Below are positions 48,025 through 58,475 of a DNA stretch of 64,000 bases, one piece after another (positions within the stretch are counted from its first letter, which is position 1; every line of letters starts with the position of its first letter). The translations under genes and the position numbers were made by a program. The stretch covers positions 1-64,000 of the forward strand of contig NZ_LHQM01000007.1 in the NCBI RefSeq assembly GCF_001302265.1, given 5' to 3'. The notes beneath the pieces were generated by a model. The model saw only the letters and a list, made by a program, of their open reading frames with translations, ran no database searches and was not told where the DNA came from. This stretch comes from Streptococcus phocae (GTDB lineage: Bacteria > Bacillota > Bacilli > Lactobacillales > Streptococcaceae).

Positions 48025-48148
48025 GATGAATCTTGGTTAAACACTCTATTTTTTCTTAACTGATCTCATCTAATATTTGTTTTTTAATCGCTTACATTTA
48101 TAAAGCGTTTATTTTTGGTTATTTTTTGAAGAAATTACTTAATTTTCA

Positions 48149-48177
48149 TTGAAATAGCGCACAAATAATAGTAAACT
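48149..48177 (+). promoter_or_regulatory. Possible promoter of the 5'-nucleotidase gene
   Basis: TTGAAA (48149-48154), 17 nt, TAAACT (48172-48177), 36 nt before the start codon. Confidence 0.45.
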
Positions 48178-48213
48178 TTACTTATAAACATTACTTATTG
48201 ACTAGGAGAAGTT

Positions 48214-50205
48214 ATGAAAAAGTATTTTTTTCTAAAAAGTAGCCTACTGGGGCTCTTTGCTGGTGTTTCTATGCTAGGTGGGGGCATTGCTGCCGATCAG
48301 GTAGATGTCCAATTTTTGGGAGTTAATGACTTTCACGGGGCACTAGACACGACTGGTTCAGCCTACATGCCTGATGGAAAAGTATCTAACGCTGGCTCTG
48401 CCGCTCAGCTAGATGCTTACATGGACGATGCTGAAAAAGACTTTAAAACAGACAGTCCAGATGGGACTAGCATTCGTGTGCAAGCAGGTGACATGGTTGG
48501 TGCCAGTCCTGCCAACTCTAGCCTTCTCCAGGACGAGCCGACCATCAAAGTTTTAAATAAAATGGGCTTTGAGTATGGTACCTTAGGGAATCACGAATTT
48601 GACGAAGGGTTGGAAGAGTACCATCGTATTGTTACCGGTCAGGCACCTGCTGCTGATTCAACCGTTAATGAGATTACAAAGCAATACCCACATCAAGCAT
48701 CTAATCAAACCATTGTCATTGCCAATGTTCTTGATAAAGAAACTAAAAAAATTCCTTATGACTGGAAACCTTATGCTATCAAAAACATTCCAGTCAATGA
48801 CACGTCTGTAAATGTTGGGTTTATTGGAGTAGTAACCAATGAAATTCCAAACTTAGTGCTTAAAAAACACTATGAAAAATATGACTTTTTAGACGTTGCT
48901 GACACAATTGTCAAGTATGCTAAAGAATTGCAAGAACAAAAAGTCAAAGCGATTGTTGTCTTGGCACACATTCCTGCAACCAGCAAAGGAGAGGTTGTTG
49001 GTGAGGAAATGGCAATGGTTATGGACAAAGTAAACAAAGTCTTCCCAGATAACAGTGTCGATATCGTATTTGCTGGGCATAACCACCAATACACTAATGG
49101 TGTTATCGGAAACACTCGTGTCGTTCAGGCCCTATCACAAGGTAAAGCGTATGCAGATGTTCGTGGACGACTAGATACTGATACACAAGATTTTATCGCA
49201 ACACCTAATGCCAAAGTCATTGCGGTAGCTCCTAATGTCAAAACAGGTAGCAAAGACATCGAGGAAATCGTCAAAGAGGCTAATGAGATTGTTAAAACAG
49301 TCACTGATAAAAAAATTGGGACTGCCTCAACTACTGGCAACATCTCAAGAAGTGAAAATGAGGACAAAGAATCTCCTGTCGGCAATCTGGTGACCACTGC
49401 TCAATTAACCATGGCGAAAAAAGAGTTCCCACATGTGGATTTTGCCATGACAAATAACGGAGGTATTCGTGCCGACTTGTTAGTAAAAGATGATCAAACC
49501 ATTACTTGGGGAGCTGCACAGGCGGTTCAACCATTTGGTAACATTCTTCAAATCGTTGAGCTAACTGGTCAACAAATTTATGACGTGTTGAATCAACAGT
49601 ACAACGATGGTCAAAAATACTTCCTCCAAATCTCTGGTTTACACTATACTTACACTGACAGTGGCTCATCAGATCCTTCAGTACCTTTCAAAGTGGTAAA
49701 AGTCTACAAGGATAACGGTGAAGAACTTGATGTAACAGCTCGCTACAGCCTAGTTATCAATGATTTCTTATATGGTGGTGGAGATGGCTTTTCTGTCTTC
49801 AAAGACGCTAAACTCTTGGGTGCCATCACTCCAGACACTGAAGTATTCATCCAATACATTAAAGACTTAGAGGCTGCTGGTAAACCTGTTAAAACAGGCA
49901 TTACTGGTGTTAAAACATATGTTACATCAAGCCTTGAAAGCTCTACAAAAACAGATGAGAACGGCAAGCATCACCTGATTCATCGCGTGTTTAGAAAACG
50001 CGATGGTAAAATTGTCGCTGTCGACTTAGTGTCTAATCACGTGACACCAAATCAAGCCACTATGACAGCATTGCCTGCTTCTTCTACTCAAAAAGCAAAA
50101 GCATTACCAGCTACAGGTAGTCAAAATCGTTCATCTCTCATCATGACAGTGATGGGATTAGTGACTCTGAGTGGTGCTGGCTTCTTACGTAAAAAAAATA
50201 ACTAA
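48214..50205 (+). CDS. Cell-wall-anchored 5'-nucleotidase (S5nA-like)
   Basis: This surface ecto-nucleotidase probably converts extracellular AMP/ADP or dAMP to adenosine or deoxyadenosine, an immune-modulating activity known for S5nA of group A streptococcus. The 663-residue protein has a signal peptide (to about residue 27). The metallophosphatase domain carries NDFHGALD, GNHEFDEG and AGHNHQY. The C-terminal 5'-nucleotidase domain has NNGGIRADL and GGGDGFSVF. A sorting signal LPATG, hydrophobic span and RKKNN tail complete it. It is monocistronic with its own promoter and terminator. Confidence 0.93.
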   Translation: MKKYFFLKSSLLGLFAGVSMLGGGIAADQVDVQFLGVNDFHGALDTTGSAYMPDGKVSNAGSAAQLDAYMDDAEKDFKTDSPDGTSIRVQAGDMVGASPANSSLLQDEPTIKVLNKMGFEYGTLGNHEFDEGLEEYHRIVTGQAPAADSTVNEITKQYPHQASNQTIVIANVLDKETKKIPYDWKPYAIKNIPVNDTSVNVGFIGVVTNEIPNLVLKKHYEKYDFLDVADTIVKYAKELQEQKVKAIVVLAHIPATSKGEVVGEEMAMVMDKVNKVFPDNSVDIVFAGHNHQYTNGVIGNTRVVQALSQGKAYADVRGRLDTDTQDFIATPNAKVIAVAPNVKTGSKDIEEIVKEANEIVKTVTDKKIGTASTTGNISRSENEDKESPVGNLVTTAQLTMAKKEFPHVDFAMTNNGGIRADLLVKDDQTITWGAAQAVQPFGNILQIVELTGQQIYDVLNQQYNDGQKYFLQISGLHYTYTDSGSSDPSVPFKVVKVYKDNGEELDVTARYSLVINDFLYGGGDGFSVFKDAKLLGAITPDTEVFIQYIKDLEAAGKPVKTGITGVKTYVTSSLESSTKTDENGKHHLIHRVFRKRDGKIVAVDLVSNHVTPNQATMTALPASSTQKAKALPATGSQNRSSLIMTVMGLVTLSGAGFLRKKNN

Positions 50206-50219
50206 TCTCATAAGATTTA

Positions 50220-50251
50220 AAAAGACTAATCGGAAATCCGATTAGTCTTTT
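50220..50251. terminator. Bidirectional terminator after the 5'-nucleotidase gene
   Basis: A 14-bp perfect stem (AAAAGACTAATCGG with CCGATTAGTCTTTT, 4-nt loop) serves the nucleotidase on plus and the deformylase-like gene on minus. Confidence 0.9.
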
Positions 50252-50260
50252 TAATAGTTG

Positions 50261-50671
50261 CTAAATAATAATACCTTCCAAATGGTCTAGCTCATGTTGA
50301 CAGACTTGAGCAGCTAATCCCGTTAACTTAAGTGATTTTTTCTGCCAATTCATGTCGCGATAGTCTACCTTAATTTCTTGGTAGCGCTGAGTGGGGCGGC
50401 TTCCTGTGAGAGATAAACACGACTCTTGCGTTTGAAAAGGAGAGCTTTTTTCCACAAGCACAGGATTAAACATGACAAGATCGACAAAACCGAGGCTGAC
50501 AATAATCACACGCTTTTGATAGCCAATCATATTAGCTGCCATTCCCAGACAGTTTTCTCGGTGATAAGCTAGCGTATCCATCAAATCTTGACCAATCCAA
50601 GTCTCTTCTTTATCAGCTTGAGTAGCTTTTTGTTGCAAACATAAGACATCTGTCACAATTGGTTTTATCAT
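50261..50671 (-). CDS. Peptide deformylase-like protein with altered motif 1
   Basis: Peptide deformylases remove the N-formyl group from new proteins. The 136-residue product keeps motif 3 QHELDHLEG with both metal histidines and the catalytic Glu, and motif 2 as ESCLSL with the metal Cys. Motif 1, normally GxGLAAPQIG, reads GMAANMIG: the conserved Gln that stabilises the transition state is replaced by Met. The protein is also short for type II enzymes. It may be a paralogue with a changed or weak activity. The main streptococcal deformylase is not in this window. Confidence 0.8.
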   Translation of the reverse strand: MIKPIVTDVLCLQQKATQADKEETWIGQDLMDTLAYHRENCLGMAANMIGYQKRVIIVSLGFVDLVMFNPVLVEKSSPFQTQESCLSLTGSRPTQRYQEIKVDYRDMNWQKKSLKLTGLAAQVCQHELDHLEGIII

Positions 50672-50707
50672 TTACCCATTCCTTTCTGAGCAATGCTCCT
50701 AAAAACG

Positions 50708-52576
50708 TTAGGCTTCTAACTCACTGAGATAATCAAAACGCTCATATTTTTTGAGCACCTCCAGATTTAACTGGTCTAATTCCCTTTGCAGTTGGGCTAA
50801 TTGACCGTAATCACTGCCAACTGCCAACATTTGCTCTTGGATGTTTTCCACTTGCTCTTCAAGAATCGCTATATCATCTTCGATACTAGCCCACTCTTTT
50901 TTCTCCAAATAGGACATCCTTTTTTTAGTGGTTTCTTCTGTAACCACTTGAGCTGGCTCTTTGGTATGGCGAGCAATTTCAACTTCTTTTTCTAGAGCCT
51001 TATCATCTAAGTAGTCACTGTAATTTCCATAAAATTCTGTGATGCCTCCATTTTCAAAGGCTAAAATTTTTGTGGCAACCTTATCTAAAAAGTAACGGTC
51101 GTGACTGACTGTAATCACTGGACCTGCAAACTGATTTAAAAAATTTTCTAAAACTGTTAAAGTCGCAATATCTAAATCATTAGTAGGCTCGTCCAGCAAC
51201 AAAACATTTGGTTTTTCAATTAAAAGTTTTAATAAGTAAAGGCGTTTTTTTTCACCGCCTGATAATTTGGCAATTAAGGTGCCATGGCTAGACCGAGGAA
51301 ATAGAAATTGTTCCAAAAGATCACTGATACTGGTCAATCCAACACTGGTTTTCACCTCATCAGCAACTTCTTGCAAGTAACTAATCATGCGTTTATTCTC
51401 ATCCATACCCTTGATTTGCTGAGAGAAATAACCGATACGGATAGTGTCGCCTATATCTAACTTGCCAGATGTTGCTTGCAAATCCCCGTTGATAAGCTGT
51501 AAAAGGGTTGACTTACCGACACCATTTTCACCAACAATACCAATTCGGTCCTTATTTTGAATGATTAAACTAAAATCTTGAATAATAGGCTGGTCACCAT
51601 AGGCAAAAGACACGTCTTCAAAATGAATGACTTTTTTTCCAATGCGGCTAGTTTCAAAATTAATGTCAAGTTGGTCACCTGTATTATCTTGTTGCACTTG
51701 GTTCTTTAAATTTTCAAACCGATTAATCCTTGCTTGTTGCTTCGTGGCACGCGCCTGAGGCTGGGTACGCATCCAAGCCAACTCCTGTTTATAGAGCTGT
51801 TTTTTCTTGTGTAGGTTGGCTGACTCACGCTCATCTTGCTCAGCTTTTAACCGCACATAATCTTGGTAATTTCCTTGATACTCTGTAAGGGTCGCTCGAT
51901 CTAATTCAAAAATTCGAGTGGCAACATTGTCTAAAAAGTATCGGTCATGAGTAATAAATAAGACGGTCTTTTTAGACAACTTTAAATAGTGGGTCAACCA
52001 AGCAATGGTATCAATGTCTAGATGGTTGGTGGGCTCATCTAATAACAAGAGGTCTGCAGATCCCAAAAGAACCTGTGCAAGTTGCACGCGACGTCTCATC
52101 CCACCTGATAAATTTCCAACTTTTTGGTCCAGCTGAACAATCCCCAATTTTGACAGAACGGTCTTAACCTCACTCTCAATCGACCAAGCGTCTAACCGAT
52201 CCATCTCAGCCATAACCGACTCCAGCTGCTTTTGAGAGGTGTCAGAATAATTTGCCATCAACAATTCGTATTGTCGAATCAGTTGAATCTCTTTTAAATC
52301 TGATGATAAAACAGTGTCCAAGACAGATTTGTCATCATCAAATTCAGGATTTTGAGCCAAATAAGACATGCTATAGTCATTTGCTTTTGAAAATGGAGAC
52401 ACGTCTCCATCAAAACCAAGGCGACCAGACAAGACATCCAGCAGGGTAGTTTTACCTGTACCATTAATACCAATGATACCAATCCGATCATATTCATGAA
52501 TAATGAAGGAAATGTCTTGAAAAACGGTTTTGTCGCCAACCGATTTGGTCAGGCCTTCAACTAAAAAATTACTCAT
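50708..52576 (-). CDS. ABC-F ATPase, Uup-like
   Basis: This soluble ribosome-associated ATPase has two ABC domains and no membrane span. The start at 52576 follows GAGAGGAA and overlaps cca by 8 nt; the longer frame is unlikely. The 622-residue product has Walker [10 protein letters not shown] and GENGVGKST, signatures [15 protein letters not shown] and [15 protein letters not shown], and DEPTNHLD and DEPTNDLD. The linker between domains (about 240-320) and a C-terminal coiled coil (about 545-620) fit the Uup type. ABC-F proteins act on stalled or antibiotic-bound ribosomes. Confidence 0.9.
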   Translation of the reverse strand: MSNFLVEGLTKSVGDKTVFQDISFIIHEYDRIGIIGINGTGKTTLLDVLSGRLGFDGDVSPFSKANDYSMSYLAQNPEFDDDKSVLDTVLSSDLKEIQLIRQYELLMANYSDTSQKQLESVMAEMDRLDAWSIESEVKTVLSKLGIVQLDQKVGNLSGGMRRRVQLAQVLLGSADLLLLDEPTNHLDIDTIAWLTHYLKLSKKTVLFITHDRYFLDNVATRIFELDRATLTEYQGNYQDYVRLKAEQDERESANLHKKKQLYKQELAWMRTQPQARATKQQARINRFENLKNQVQQDNTGDQLDINFETSRIGKKVIHFEDVSFAYGDQPIIQDFSLIIQNKDRIGIVGENGVGKSTLLQLINGDLQATSGKLDIGDTIRIGYFSQQIKGMDENKRMISYLQEVADEVKTSVGLTSISDLLEQFLFPRSSHGTLIAKLSGGEKKRLYLLKLLIEKPNVLLLDEPTNDLDIATLTVLENFLNQFAGPVITVSHDRYFLDKVATKILAFENGGITEFYGNYSDYLDDKALEKEVEIARHTKEPAQVVTEETTKKRMSYLEKKEWASIEDDIAILEEQVENIQEQMLAVGSDYGQLAQLQRELDQLNLEVLKKYERFDYLSELEA

Positions 52577-53780
52577 GGGATAATTCCTCTCTGACAAATG
52601 ATTCAATCTGATGGATCTTGTTTTCTAAGCGACCCTCGACAATAGCAAACTCTATTTTACTGAGCATGGTTCCTAACTGAGGACCTGGTGCCAAGCCAAA
52701 AGTTTTAATAAGATGAGAGCCATTAATCACAATGTCACGCTTATCATGAATGGCTAAGCTCTTATCTAGCTGGTCAATAGCCTCAAAATGACACGATTTG
52801 TTTTGACCGTATCTTAGGGATTCTACCAATAAGGCTGATGTTTTCCCAAACTGATAAATATCCATTTGTTGCAGCAACCTTTCCTGACGAATCTCATATA
52901 AACGAATCAAGTGAGACACTTGTTTTTGAAAGTCATTAGAGGTCTTCCAAGCTTTTAGAAAGGGTTTAGGTGCAGAAATGCCCAAGTGTATCATCAAATA
53001 AGCCCATGCTTGGTGGCTATCTTCAAAGACATAGCCCTCTCGTAAAGACTCGGTATAGGCCCGTAATGATTCTACTTTGCCTTGTAATCCCGGCAGGTAT
53101 TCAAAAGCTCCGCAGGCTATCATTGCTAAGACACCTTTACGCCAATTAGGAGCCATCAAGAGTTTGTCAAATTCGATAAAAGAACGCTCAACTGAAATTT
53201 TTTCTAACAGAGGGGCGTGGCTTTTCATGGCCTCAAAGGTATCATCTGCGATGTCAAAATCTAGGGTAGCTGCAAAACGAAAACCTCGCATAATCCTAAG
53301 GGCATCCTCTTCGAAACGTTCTTGAGGCTTTCCAACAGCCCTTAATAATTGCTGTGACAAATCCTTTAGCCCGTTGAATTTATCGATAATATGACCATTG
53401 TCATCCAATGCCAAAGCATTTACCGTGAAATCGCGGCGCTTTAAATCTTCCTCAAGTGAACGCACAAAAGAAACCTGGCTGGGGCGTCTATAATCGACAT
53501 AAACGTCCTCCGTCCTAAAGGTTGTGATTTCATATTCTCCGCCATTTTCTAAAACAAGTACTGTTCCATGCTCAATGCCCACATCAACTGTTCTTGCAAA
53601 AATAGCTTTGGTTTCTTCTGGATAGGAGCTAGTGGCGATATCAACATCATGGATGGGTCTGTCTAGCAGTACGTCCCTGACGCTTCCTCCAACAAAATAG
53701 GCCTCAAAACCAGCTTCTTTAATCTTTTTTAGTATTGGTAAAGCCTTCTGAAATTCAGAAGGCATGGTTATTAATTTCAT
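52569..53780 (-). CDS. cca: CCA tRNA nucleotidyltransferase
   Basis: This enzyme (EC 2.7.7.72) builds or repairs the 3' CCA of tRNAs, needed here because the tRNA and tmRNA genes do not encode CCA. The 403-residue class II enzyme has [22 protein letters not shown] with the catalytic aspartates, [12 protein letters not shown] and [18 protein letters not shown]. It overlaps the downstream ABC-F gene. Confidence 0.95.
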   Translation of the reverse strand: MKLITMPSEFQKALPILKKIKEAGFEAYFVGGSVRDVLLDRPIHDVDIATSSYPEETKAIFARTVDVGIEHGTVLVLENGGEYEITTFRTEDVYVDYRRPSQVSFVRSLEEDLKRRDFTVNALALDDNGHIIDKFNGLKDLSQQLLRAVGKPQERFEEDALRIMRGFRFAATLDFDIADDTFEAMKSHAPLLEKISVERSFIEFDKLLMAPNWRKGVLAMIACGAFEYLPGLQGKVESLRAYTESLREGYVFEDSHQAWAYLMIHLGISAPKPFLKAWKTSNDFQKQVSHLIRLYEIRQERLLQQMDIYQFGKTSALLVESLRYGQNKSCHFEAIDQLDKSLAIHDKRDIVINGSHLIKTFGLAPGPQLGTMLSKIEFAIVEGRLENKIHQIESFVREELSHE

Positions 53781-53918
53781 AGTAGTTTTCTAACCCGTAA
53801 ATTAATTGGTCTGACTGGACCATTTCTTTTCTAGTGGCATAGCTAATTCTGATAGAAACGTTGAGAATCAAAGAAGCACTTGCTTGAAGAGCAGAGGCTT
53901 TCTGATTCTTGACCGTTA

Positions 53919-54782
53919 TCAGTTCTTAGTCTGATGAATCACTGGTGTCAGTCCAAAAGCAACAGCACCTTTACCCAAATGAGTGGCAATGACTGAGCCA
54001 AAATGTACTTCTTCTACCGGCATTTGATATCCAGTATCCAAAAGCATTTGTTTCAAGGCGTCTGCTTTTTCTTTTGCTTTCGAATGAATAATGGAAATCT
54101 CGTAGTCACCGTCTTTAGTAATATCTTTTAGAATATCAACCAAGCGTTTCATGGCTTTTTTTTCGGTTCTTACTTTTTCATAAACCACAATTTGACCAGC
54201 TTCATTAAAGTGAAGAATTGGCTTGATGCTTAACAAATTACCTAGCAAGGCTGAACCATTAGACAAGCGCCCACCTTTTACCAGATGATTGAGGTCATCA
54301 ACCATGATAAAAGCGGTTGTCCCATTAATTTGCTGTTGCAAGCAGTCGATGATTTCCTGAAAAGATAAGCCCTGTTGAGACCACTCGCAGGCATTTTTAA
54401 CCATGCTCCCTAGAGGTGCTGACGTGATTTTACTATCTGGAAAAGCAATAGTTAATTCAGCATGTTCTTCAATTAAGAATTGAATGTTTTGCCAAAATCC
54501 TGAAATGCCGCTCGCTAGAAATAAGCCGATGACATGCGTATAACCTTTTGAAGAAAGGTCACTCAGTAGCGTGTCTAGTTCTGATAGACTCGGCTGACTT
54601 GTTTTGGGCAATTCTGGGGAATCATCCATCTTACGGTAAAAGTCTTCAAGAGTTAAATCGTTTCCTTCAATGTAGGTTCGGTTATTCATAATAATCGGGA
54701 TGGGTAAACGAAACAAATCTTTATAACCCAGAAGGCTTTCTGGTAGGGCTGCTGAACTATCAGTTATCACTGCTAATTTCAT
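53919..54782 (-). CDS. DegV family fatty-acid-binding protein
   Basis: DegV (FakB-like) proteins bind a fatty acid and present it to the kinase FakA for incorporation into lipids. The 287-residue product has the typical start MKLAVITDSSAALPESLL, the TSQPS segment and KGGRLSNGSALLGNLLSIKPIL, and a C-terminal GSVIATHLGKGAVAFG with the ligand-site residues. Its ATG overlaps the stop of the upstream DUF1149 gene. Confidence 0.92.
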   Translation of the reverse strand: MKLAVITDSSAALPESLLGYKDLFRLPIPIIMNNRTYIEGNDLTLEDFYRKMDDSPELPKTSQPSLSELDTLLSDLSSKGYTHVIGLFLASGISGFWQNIQFLIEEHAELTIAFPDSKITSAPLGSMVKNACEWSQQGLSFQEIIDCLQQQINGTTAFIMVDDLNHLVKGGRLSNGSALLGNLLSIKPILHFNEAGQIVVYEKVRTEKKAMKRLVDILKDITKDGDYEISIIHSKAKEKADALKQMLLDTGYQMPVEEVHFGSVIATHLGKGAVAFGLTPVIHQTKN

Positions 54783-55162
54783 CAGTTTTTGAACTCCAAG
54801 TTAATGCCTGGTCTATCTAAAGCAATTTCAGTCACTTCATACGTCAAACGCTTAACTATTTCCAACAAAGGGGCAGCCAATGATTCCACTTCTTCTTGAG
54901 CAAATTCGCTAGGTTTATCAATCAAGCGGTCCAAAACACGCACCATTTGTGAGATCACACCGCTAATCACAAATTCCTCTTTAACGATGACAAACTGTAA
55001 GACTGACACAATAGTGGTTTCCTTTTGTTCAGTATCTTTGCTAACCAGTTGAAAAGTCACTTCAAAATTTGTTTCAGGCGTGCCATTTTCTTTTTCCCAT
55101 TCCAGATTTCTAGCATCGTAATGGTATTGATTGACAAATTCTTTTTCACGTAATAGTTTCAT
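54782..55162 (-). CDS. DUF1149 family protein
   Basis: This 126-residue cytosolic protein begins MKLLREKEFVNQYHYDARN. It fits the streptococcal DUF1149 family, whose fold resembles SecB. It is acidic, with a beta-rich middle (FEVTFQLVSKDTEQKETTIVSVLQF) and a helical C-terminal half. AAGGAG lies before the ATG. It is translationally coupled to degV. Function unknown. Confidence 0.85.
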   Translation of the reverse strand: MKLLREKEFVNQYHYDARNLEWEKENGTPETNFEVTFQLVSKDTEQKETTIVSVLQFVIVKEEFVISGVISQMVRVLDRLIDKPSEFAQEEVESLAAPLLEIVKRLTYEVTEIALDRPGINLEFKN

Positions 55163-55300
55163 TTATTAGTTCTCCTTGATGACGATATCATCCATTATAG
55201 CATAGATTTGAAGATTATTAAAGCAGACTTAAACTGTATTTTGAATCAAAAAGTCGTCTTTATCTGTAATTGTTGACTCCCTTTGCCCTTTGGCTAATCA

Positions 55301-55357
55301 AAACAACACCCCAGTTGTTAGATGGTTAGCCTAACCCTTGGGGTGCTGTGTTTTTTT
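55301..55357 (-). terminator. Terminator of the permease-TPR operon
   Basis: A long imperfect stem (AACAACACCCCA on the left, TGGGGTGCTGTGTT on the right) with a 23-nt inner segment and A/T-runs at both ends lies just after the TPR gene stop. Confidence 0.7.
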
Positions 55358-55370
55358 AGCAAGAAATAGC

Positions 55371-56612
55371 TTAATAAGCCTCTCTAAGACTGGCTAAAAA
55401 ATCTTGCATGGCAAGATCATCTGGCACTGCTTTTAAGTAAGCTTCTGCTAGCCTTGTTGCCTTATCTTGTTGGCCGAACTCCCTAGATAAGTAAGCATAA
55501 TCTTGTAAGAATTCAGGATTATCAATGAGTTCTTTGGAGATATTATCGAAAATCTGCAGCGCTTTTTCTGCTTGGTCCAGAGCTTGATAGGCTTTGGCAA
55601 TGTTCCATTTTGTAATCACATGGTCAATATCATCATGTTCCAGTGCCACTACCTCTTCGTATCGGTCTTGGTCTAAGTAAAGTGTTGACAAGCGCATGGT
55701 GACTTCTTCGTCATCAAGTGCAACTTGCTTAGCCTTTTTGAGGTAAGCTTCTGAGCTCTCTGCGTCATGAAGTTCAAAGGCTAGCTGGGAAGCCAATAAC
55801 AATAATTGACTGTCAAATTCGTTTTTTCGTAAACCTTGTTGGACAAGGCGCAACGCTTCTTGAGTTTGGTGGTCTTGGTGCAATGACAAACCATAGATGT
55901 ATTCATAGCCAGGAAAATCTGCATTCATGGTTTCGAGTTGTTTAAAATAGAGATTAGCCTTCTGATAATCAGCCTGATCATATAAGATGGTTGCTAATTC
56001 AAAAACAGCCTCATCTTCATATTCAATAGCAATAGCTTTTTCTAAAAACTCAATGGCCGCCTCAAATTTACCTAAATTAGCATAGGCCCGACCAATTCTC
56101 TGATAAGTTGAAATCCCTGTCAAATTTAGTATGTGACGGTTATCCAACTTAGCATACTGCTCAATAGCTTCTTTGAAATGATCAAGAGCCATTTCAATTT
56201 CTGCCAATCCGAAAATAACCAGGGGTTCTTGACTGATTTGGGTCGCTTTGAGCATCTTTTCGCGAGCCACATCAGTCAAACCTTCCATATCATACAAATC
56301 CGCCATAACCAACAAAGCAGACAAATAATCTGGACTATCTGAGGTGATGCGGTCAAGATATAAAAATGCTTCTTCTATCTCGTTGTCTTCTGCGGAAATT
56401 TGGGCTAAGTTGATATTAACTTCTGGGTAATCCTGACATAATTGCAAATAAATCGTTTTAGCCTGAGGAAAAAATCCAATGCTCTCTAAATACTCTGCTA
56501 GTGCCAAGAGTGACTCGGCATCGTCTTCTTTTAAAGCTTTTTTTAAATACTTTTCAGCATGCTTTAGATCTTGTTGATCAATCGAAGCAATCATTTTTTC
56601 ACTATTTAACAT
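55371..56612 (-). CDS. Tetratricopeptide repeat protein
   Basis: The 413-residue cytosolic product consists of consecutive 34-residue helix-turn-helix repeats from about residue 12 to 405. Examples are IGRAYANLGKFEAAIEFLEKAIAIE and KWNIAKAYQALDQAEKALQIFDNI. It is probably a scaffold for protein interactions; the partner is unknown. Its start overlaps the upstream permease gene by 11 nt, so the two are coupled. Confidence 0.9.
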   Translation of the reverse strand: MLNSEKMIASIDQQDLKHAEKYLKKALKEDDAESLLALAEYLESIGFFPQAKTIYLQLCQDYPEVNINLAQISAEDNEIEEAFLYLDRITSDSPDYLSALLVMADLYDMEGLTDVAREKMLKATQISQEPLVIFGLAEIEMALDHFKEAIEQYAKLDNRHILNLTGISTYQRIGRAYANLGKFEAAIEFLEKAIAIEYEDEAVFELATILYDQADYQKANLYFKQLETMNADFPGYEYIYGLSLHQDHQTQEALRLVQQGLRKNEFDSQLLLLASQLAFELHDAESSEAYLKKAKQVALDDEEVTMRLSTLYLDQDRYEEVVALEHDDIDHVITKWNIAKAYQALDQAEKALQIFDNISKELIDNPEFLQDYAYLSREFGQQDKATRLAEAYLKAVPDDLAMQDFLASLREAY

Positions 56613-57783
56613 CTTCGCTAACCTCTTTCAATGTTACTAGCTCTTCTTCGTACAAGCCACTCACGCCTTTATACCATTCAAAGACCTCTTTGACAATTAC
56701 CTTAGCTGATGCATAGACTGGAATCACAAGGAAAACACCCCAGACACCAAACATTGATCCCGCTGTCAAAAGTAAAAACATGATGCTAATTGGGTGGATG
56801 CTCAGCTTATTCCCTAATACCAAAGGAGCCACAAAGCGCCCTTCGATGGTTTGTTCAATCGTAAAAATAATTAAGACTTTAACGAGCATCAGTGGGCCCT
56901 GTACCATGCCCATAATAACGACTGGAATCATGGCTAGAAAACTTCCTAAGTAGGGAATCATGTTTAAAAATCCAGCGATAATACCAAAGGTAATGGAATA
57001 TTTTAAGCCCACAAGGCTAAACATAATCGAAAACATAAAACCAACAACAATCGCAACAGTGACTTGACCTTGCACATAACCTGATAATTGCTTATTGATT
57101 TCTCCCAAAACGCGAGCTACTGGACGACGAATCTTAATCGGCAGGACGTTGACTAATCCATTTTTCATCTTGCCACTATCTCTTAGAAAATAAAAGAGAA
57201 TAAAAGGAGAGATAATAACAGCTACGGTGATACGTGCAACAGCTCCAGCGAAATTACCCGCCCAATCAATGGCATTTTTTGAGAAATCTTGCGCATAATC
57301 TAATGCTTTTTGGCTGATTGTCGTCAAAATATCTTGCAACTGCGGCTTATAGCTCACTAGCCAGTCGTTTTCTAAGACTTTGTTAGCCTCTAAGTTAACC
57401 TTGCCAACGTATTTTGGCAAATCCTGAATAAAACTGGTCAATTGGTCCTTAACCATTGGGATAAAACCAGAGATTGCCCAAACAAACAATAAAATCACCA
57501 GTCCAAAGACCATAAAAATAGATGTGGTGCGGTTTGGGCCTAATTTTTCAATGCGATCAACCAAGGGCTTAATCAAGTAGTACAAAATGGTCGACATGAC
57601 CATTGGTAACATGATAACGGCAAAAAATGATAAGACAGGGGTAAATAAAAATGAAATTTTAGTAAAGACAAAAATAGTGAGAAACACAAGTAGGGTAATC
57701 AGAAGGGCAATAACTGCCTTATTATTTAACACCCATTTGTAAAATAAGCTATTTTGCTGCGGTTGATGCGTATTCAATGGCAT
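56602..57783 (-). CDS. AI-2E family membrane permease
   Basis: The 393-residue membrane protein of the PF01594 type has two N-terminal spans, a periplasmic-type loop region with the YVGKVNLEANKVL segment, and about six C-terminal spans. It shows the conserved GIIAGFLNMIPYLGSFLAMIPVV. Members have been linked to autoinducer-2 export or Na+/H+ antiport; the substrate here is not known. It is coupled to the TPR gene. Confidence 0.88.
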   Translation of the reverse strand: MPLNTHQPQQNSLFYKWVLNNKAVIALLITLLVFLTIFVFTKISFLFTPVLSFFAVIMLPMVMSTILYYLIKPLVDRIEKLGPNRTTSIFMVFGLVILLFVWAISGFIPMVKDQLTSFIQDLPKYVGKVNLEANKVLENDWLVSYKPQLQDILTTISQKALDYAQDFSKNAIDWAGNFAGAVARITVAVIISPFILFYFLRDSGKMKNGLVNVLPIKIRRPVARVLGEINKQLSGYVQGQVTVAIVVGFMFSIMFSLVGLKYSITFGIIAGFLNMIPYLGSFLAMIPVVIMGMVQGPLMLVKVLIIFTIEQTIEGRFVAPLVLGNKLSIHPISIMFLLLTAGSMFGVWGVFLVIPVYASAKVIVKEVFEWYKGVSGLYEEELVTLKEVSEDVK

Positions 57784-57827
57784 AATGGTGATATTCCTTT
57801 CTTACAAATAGTTAAGAGACTTTTTCA

Positions 57828-58304
57828 TCAATAAAAAGTGACAGATTTGTCCAATAAGTGGTTATCTTTGTCGTAGACAAACTTGGCAGAGAAAAAAGGT
57901 TTGTCCTCAAGAATCCACTGAAAAATATCGTAATCCCCTTCCCAAGTTGGCTTGTTTAAGACTTGGTCATAGGGAACCCATTCCAGAGTCCCCTCTCTAG
58001 AAAGCTCATCAGGAATCAATTCTCCCTCAAAATCAGTCACCTTAAAAACATAGGTATACCAATCATGACCAGGTGTGAACTCAGGAAATGTAATAATACC
58101 TTTGAAGGCCATTTCTTTCACAATGAGATGGGTCTCTTCTTGTATTTCGCGTTTGGCACATTCTTCTGGGGTTTCCCCTGCCTCTAACTTTCCACCAACT
58201 GAAATCCACTTACCTTCATGAACATCATTTTCTTTTTTATTCCGATGTAATAGCAATAAAGAATCACCATTGTCTATGTAACAAATTGTTGCTAATTGGG
58301 TCAT
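57828..58304 (-). CDS. Nudix hydrolase (MutX/MutT type)
   Basis: The 158-residue Nudix protein has the box GGKLEAGETPEECAKREIQEETHLI, fitting GX5EX7REUXEEXGU except that His stands where Gly is usual. It may hydrolyse 8-oxo-dGTP, as streptococcal MutX does. It is a single gene. Confidence 0.9.
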   Translation of the reverse strand: MTQLATICYIDNGDSLLLLHRNKKENDVHEGKWISVGGKLEAGETPEECAKREIQEETHLIVKEMAFKGIITFPEFTPGHDWYTYVFKVTDFEGELIPDELSREGTLEWVPYDQVLNKPTWEGDYDIFQWILEDKPFFSAKFVYDKDNHLLDKSVTFY

Positions 58305-58422
58305 TGCTGTTTGTCCTTTACTTATTTTTATCTATTATACCAATCTCTGAAAAATATGCTATTATTTTATGGCTAAAAACGCATTTAACAAATAGAGTCA
58401 TTGAGCCGTCTTGTCCTACTAA

Positions 58423-58450
58423 AAAAGAGAAGCCTTTAATCTTCTCTTTT
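58423..58450 (-). terminator. Terminator of the EIIC-panE operon
   Basis: A 10-bp perfect stem (AAAAGAGAAG with CTTCTCTTTT) ends in T residues on minus, 26 nt after the panE stop. Confidence 0.8.
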
Positions 58451-58475
58451 GTCTGTTTATGGCTAATTTTTAACC

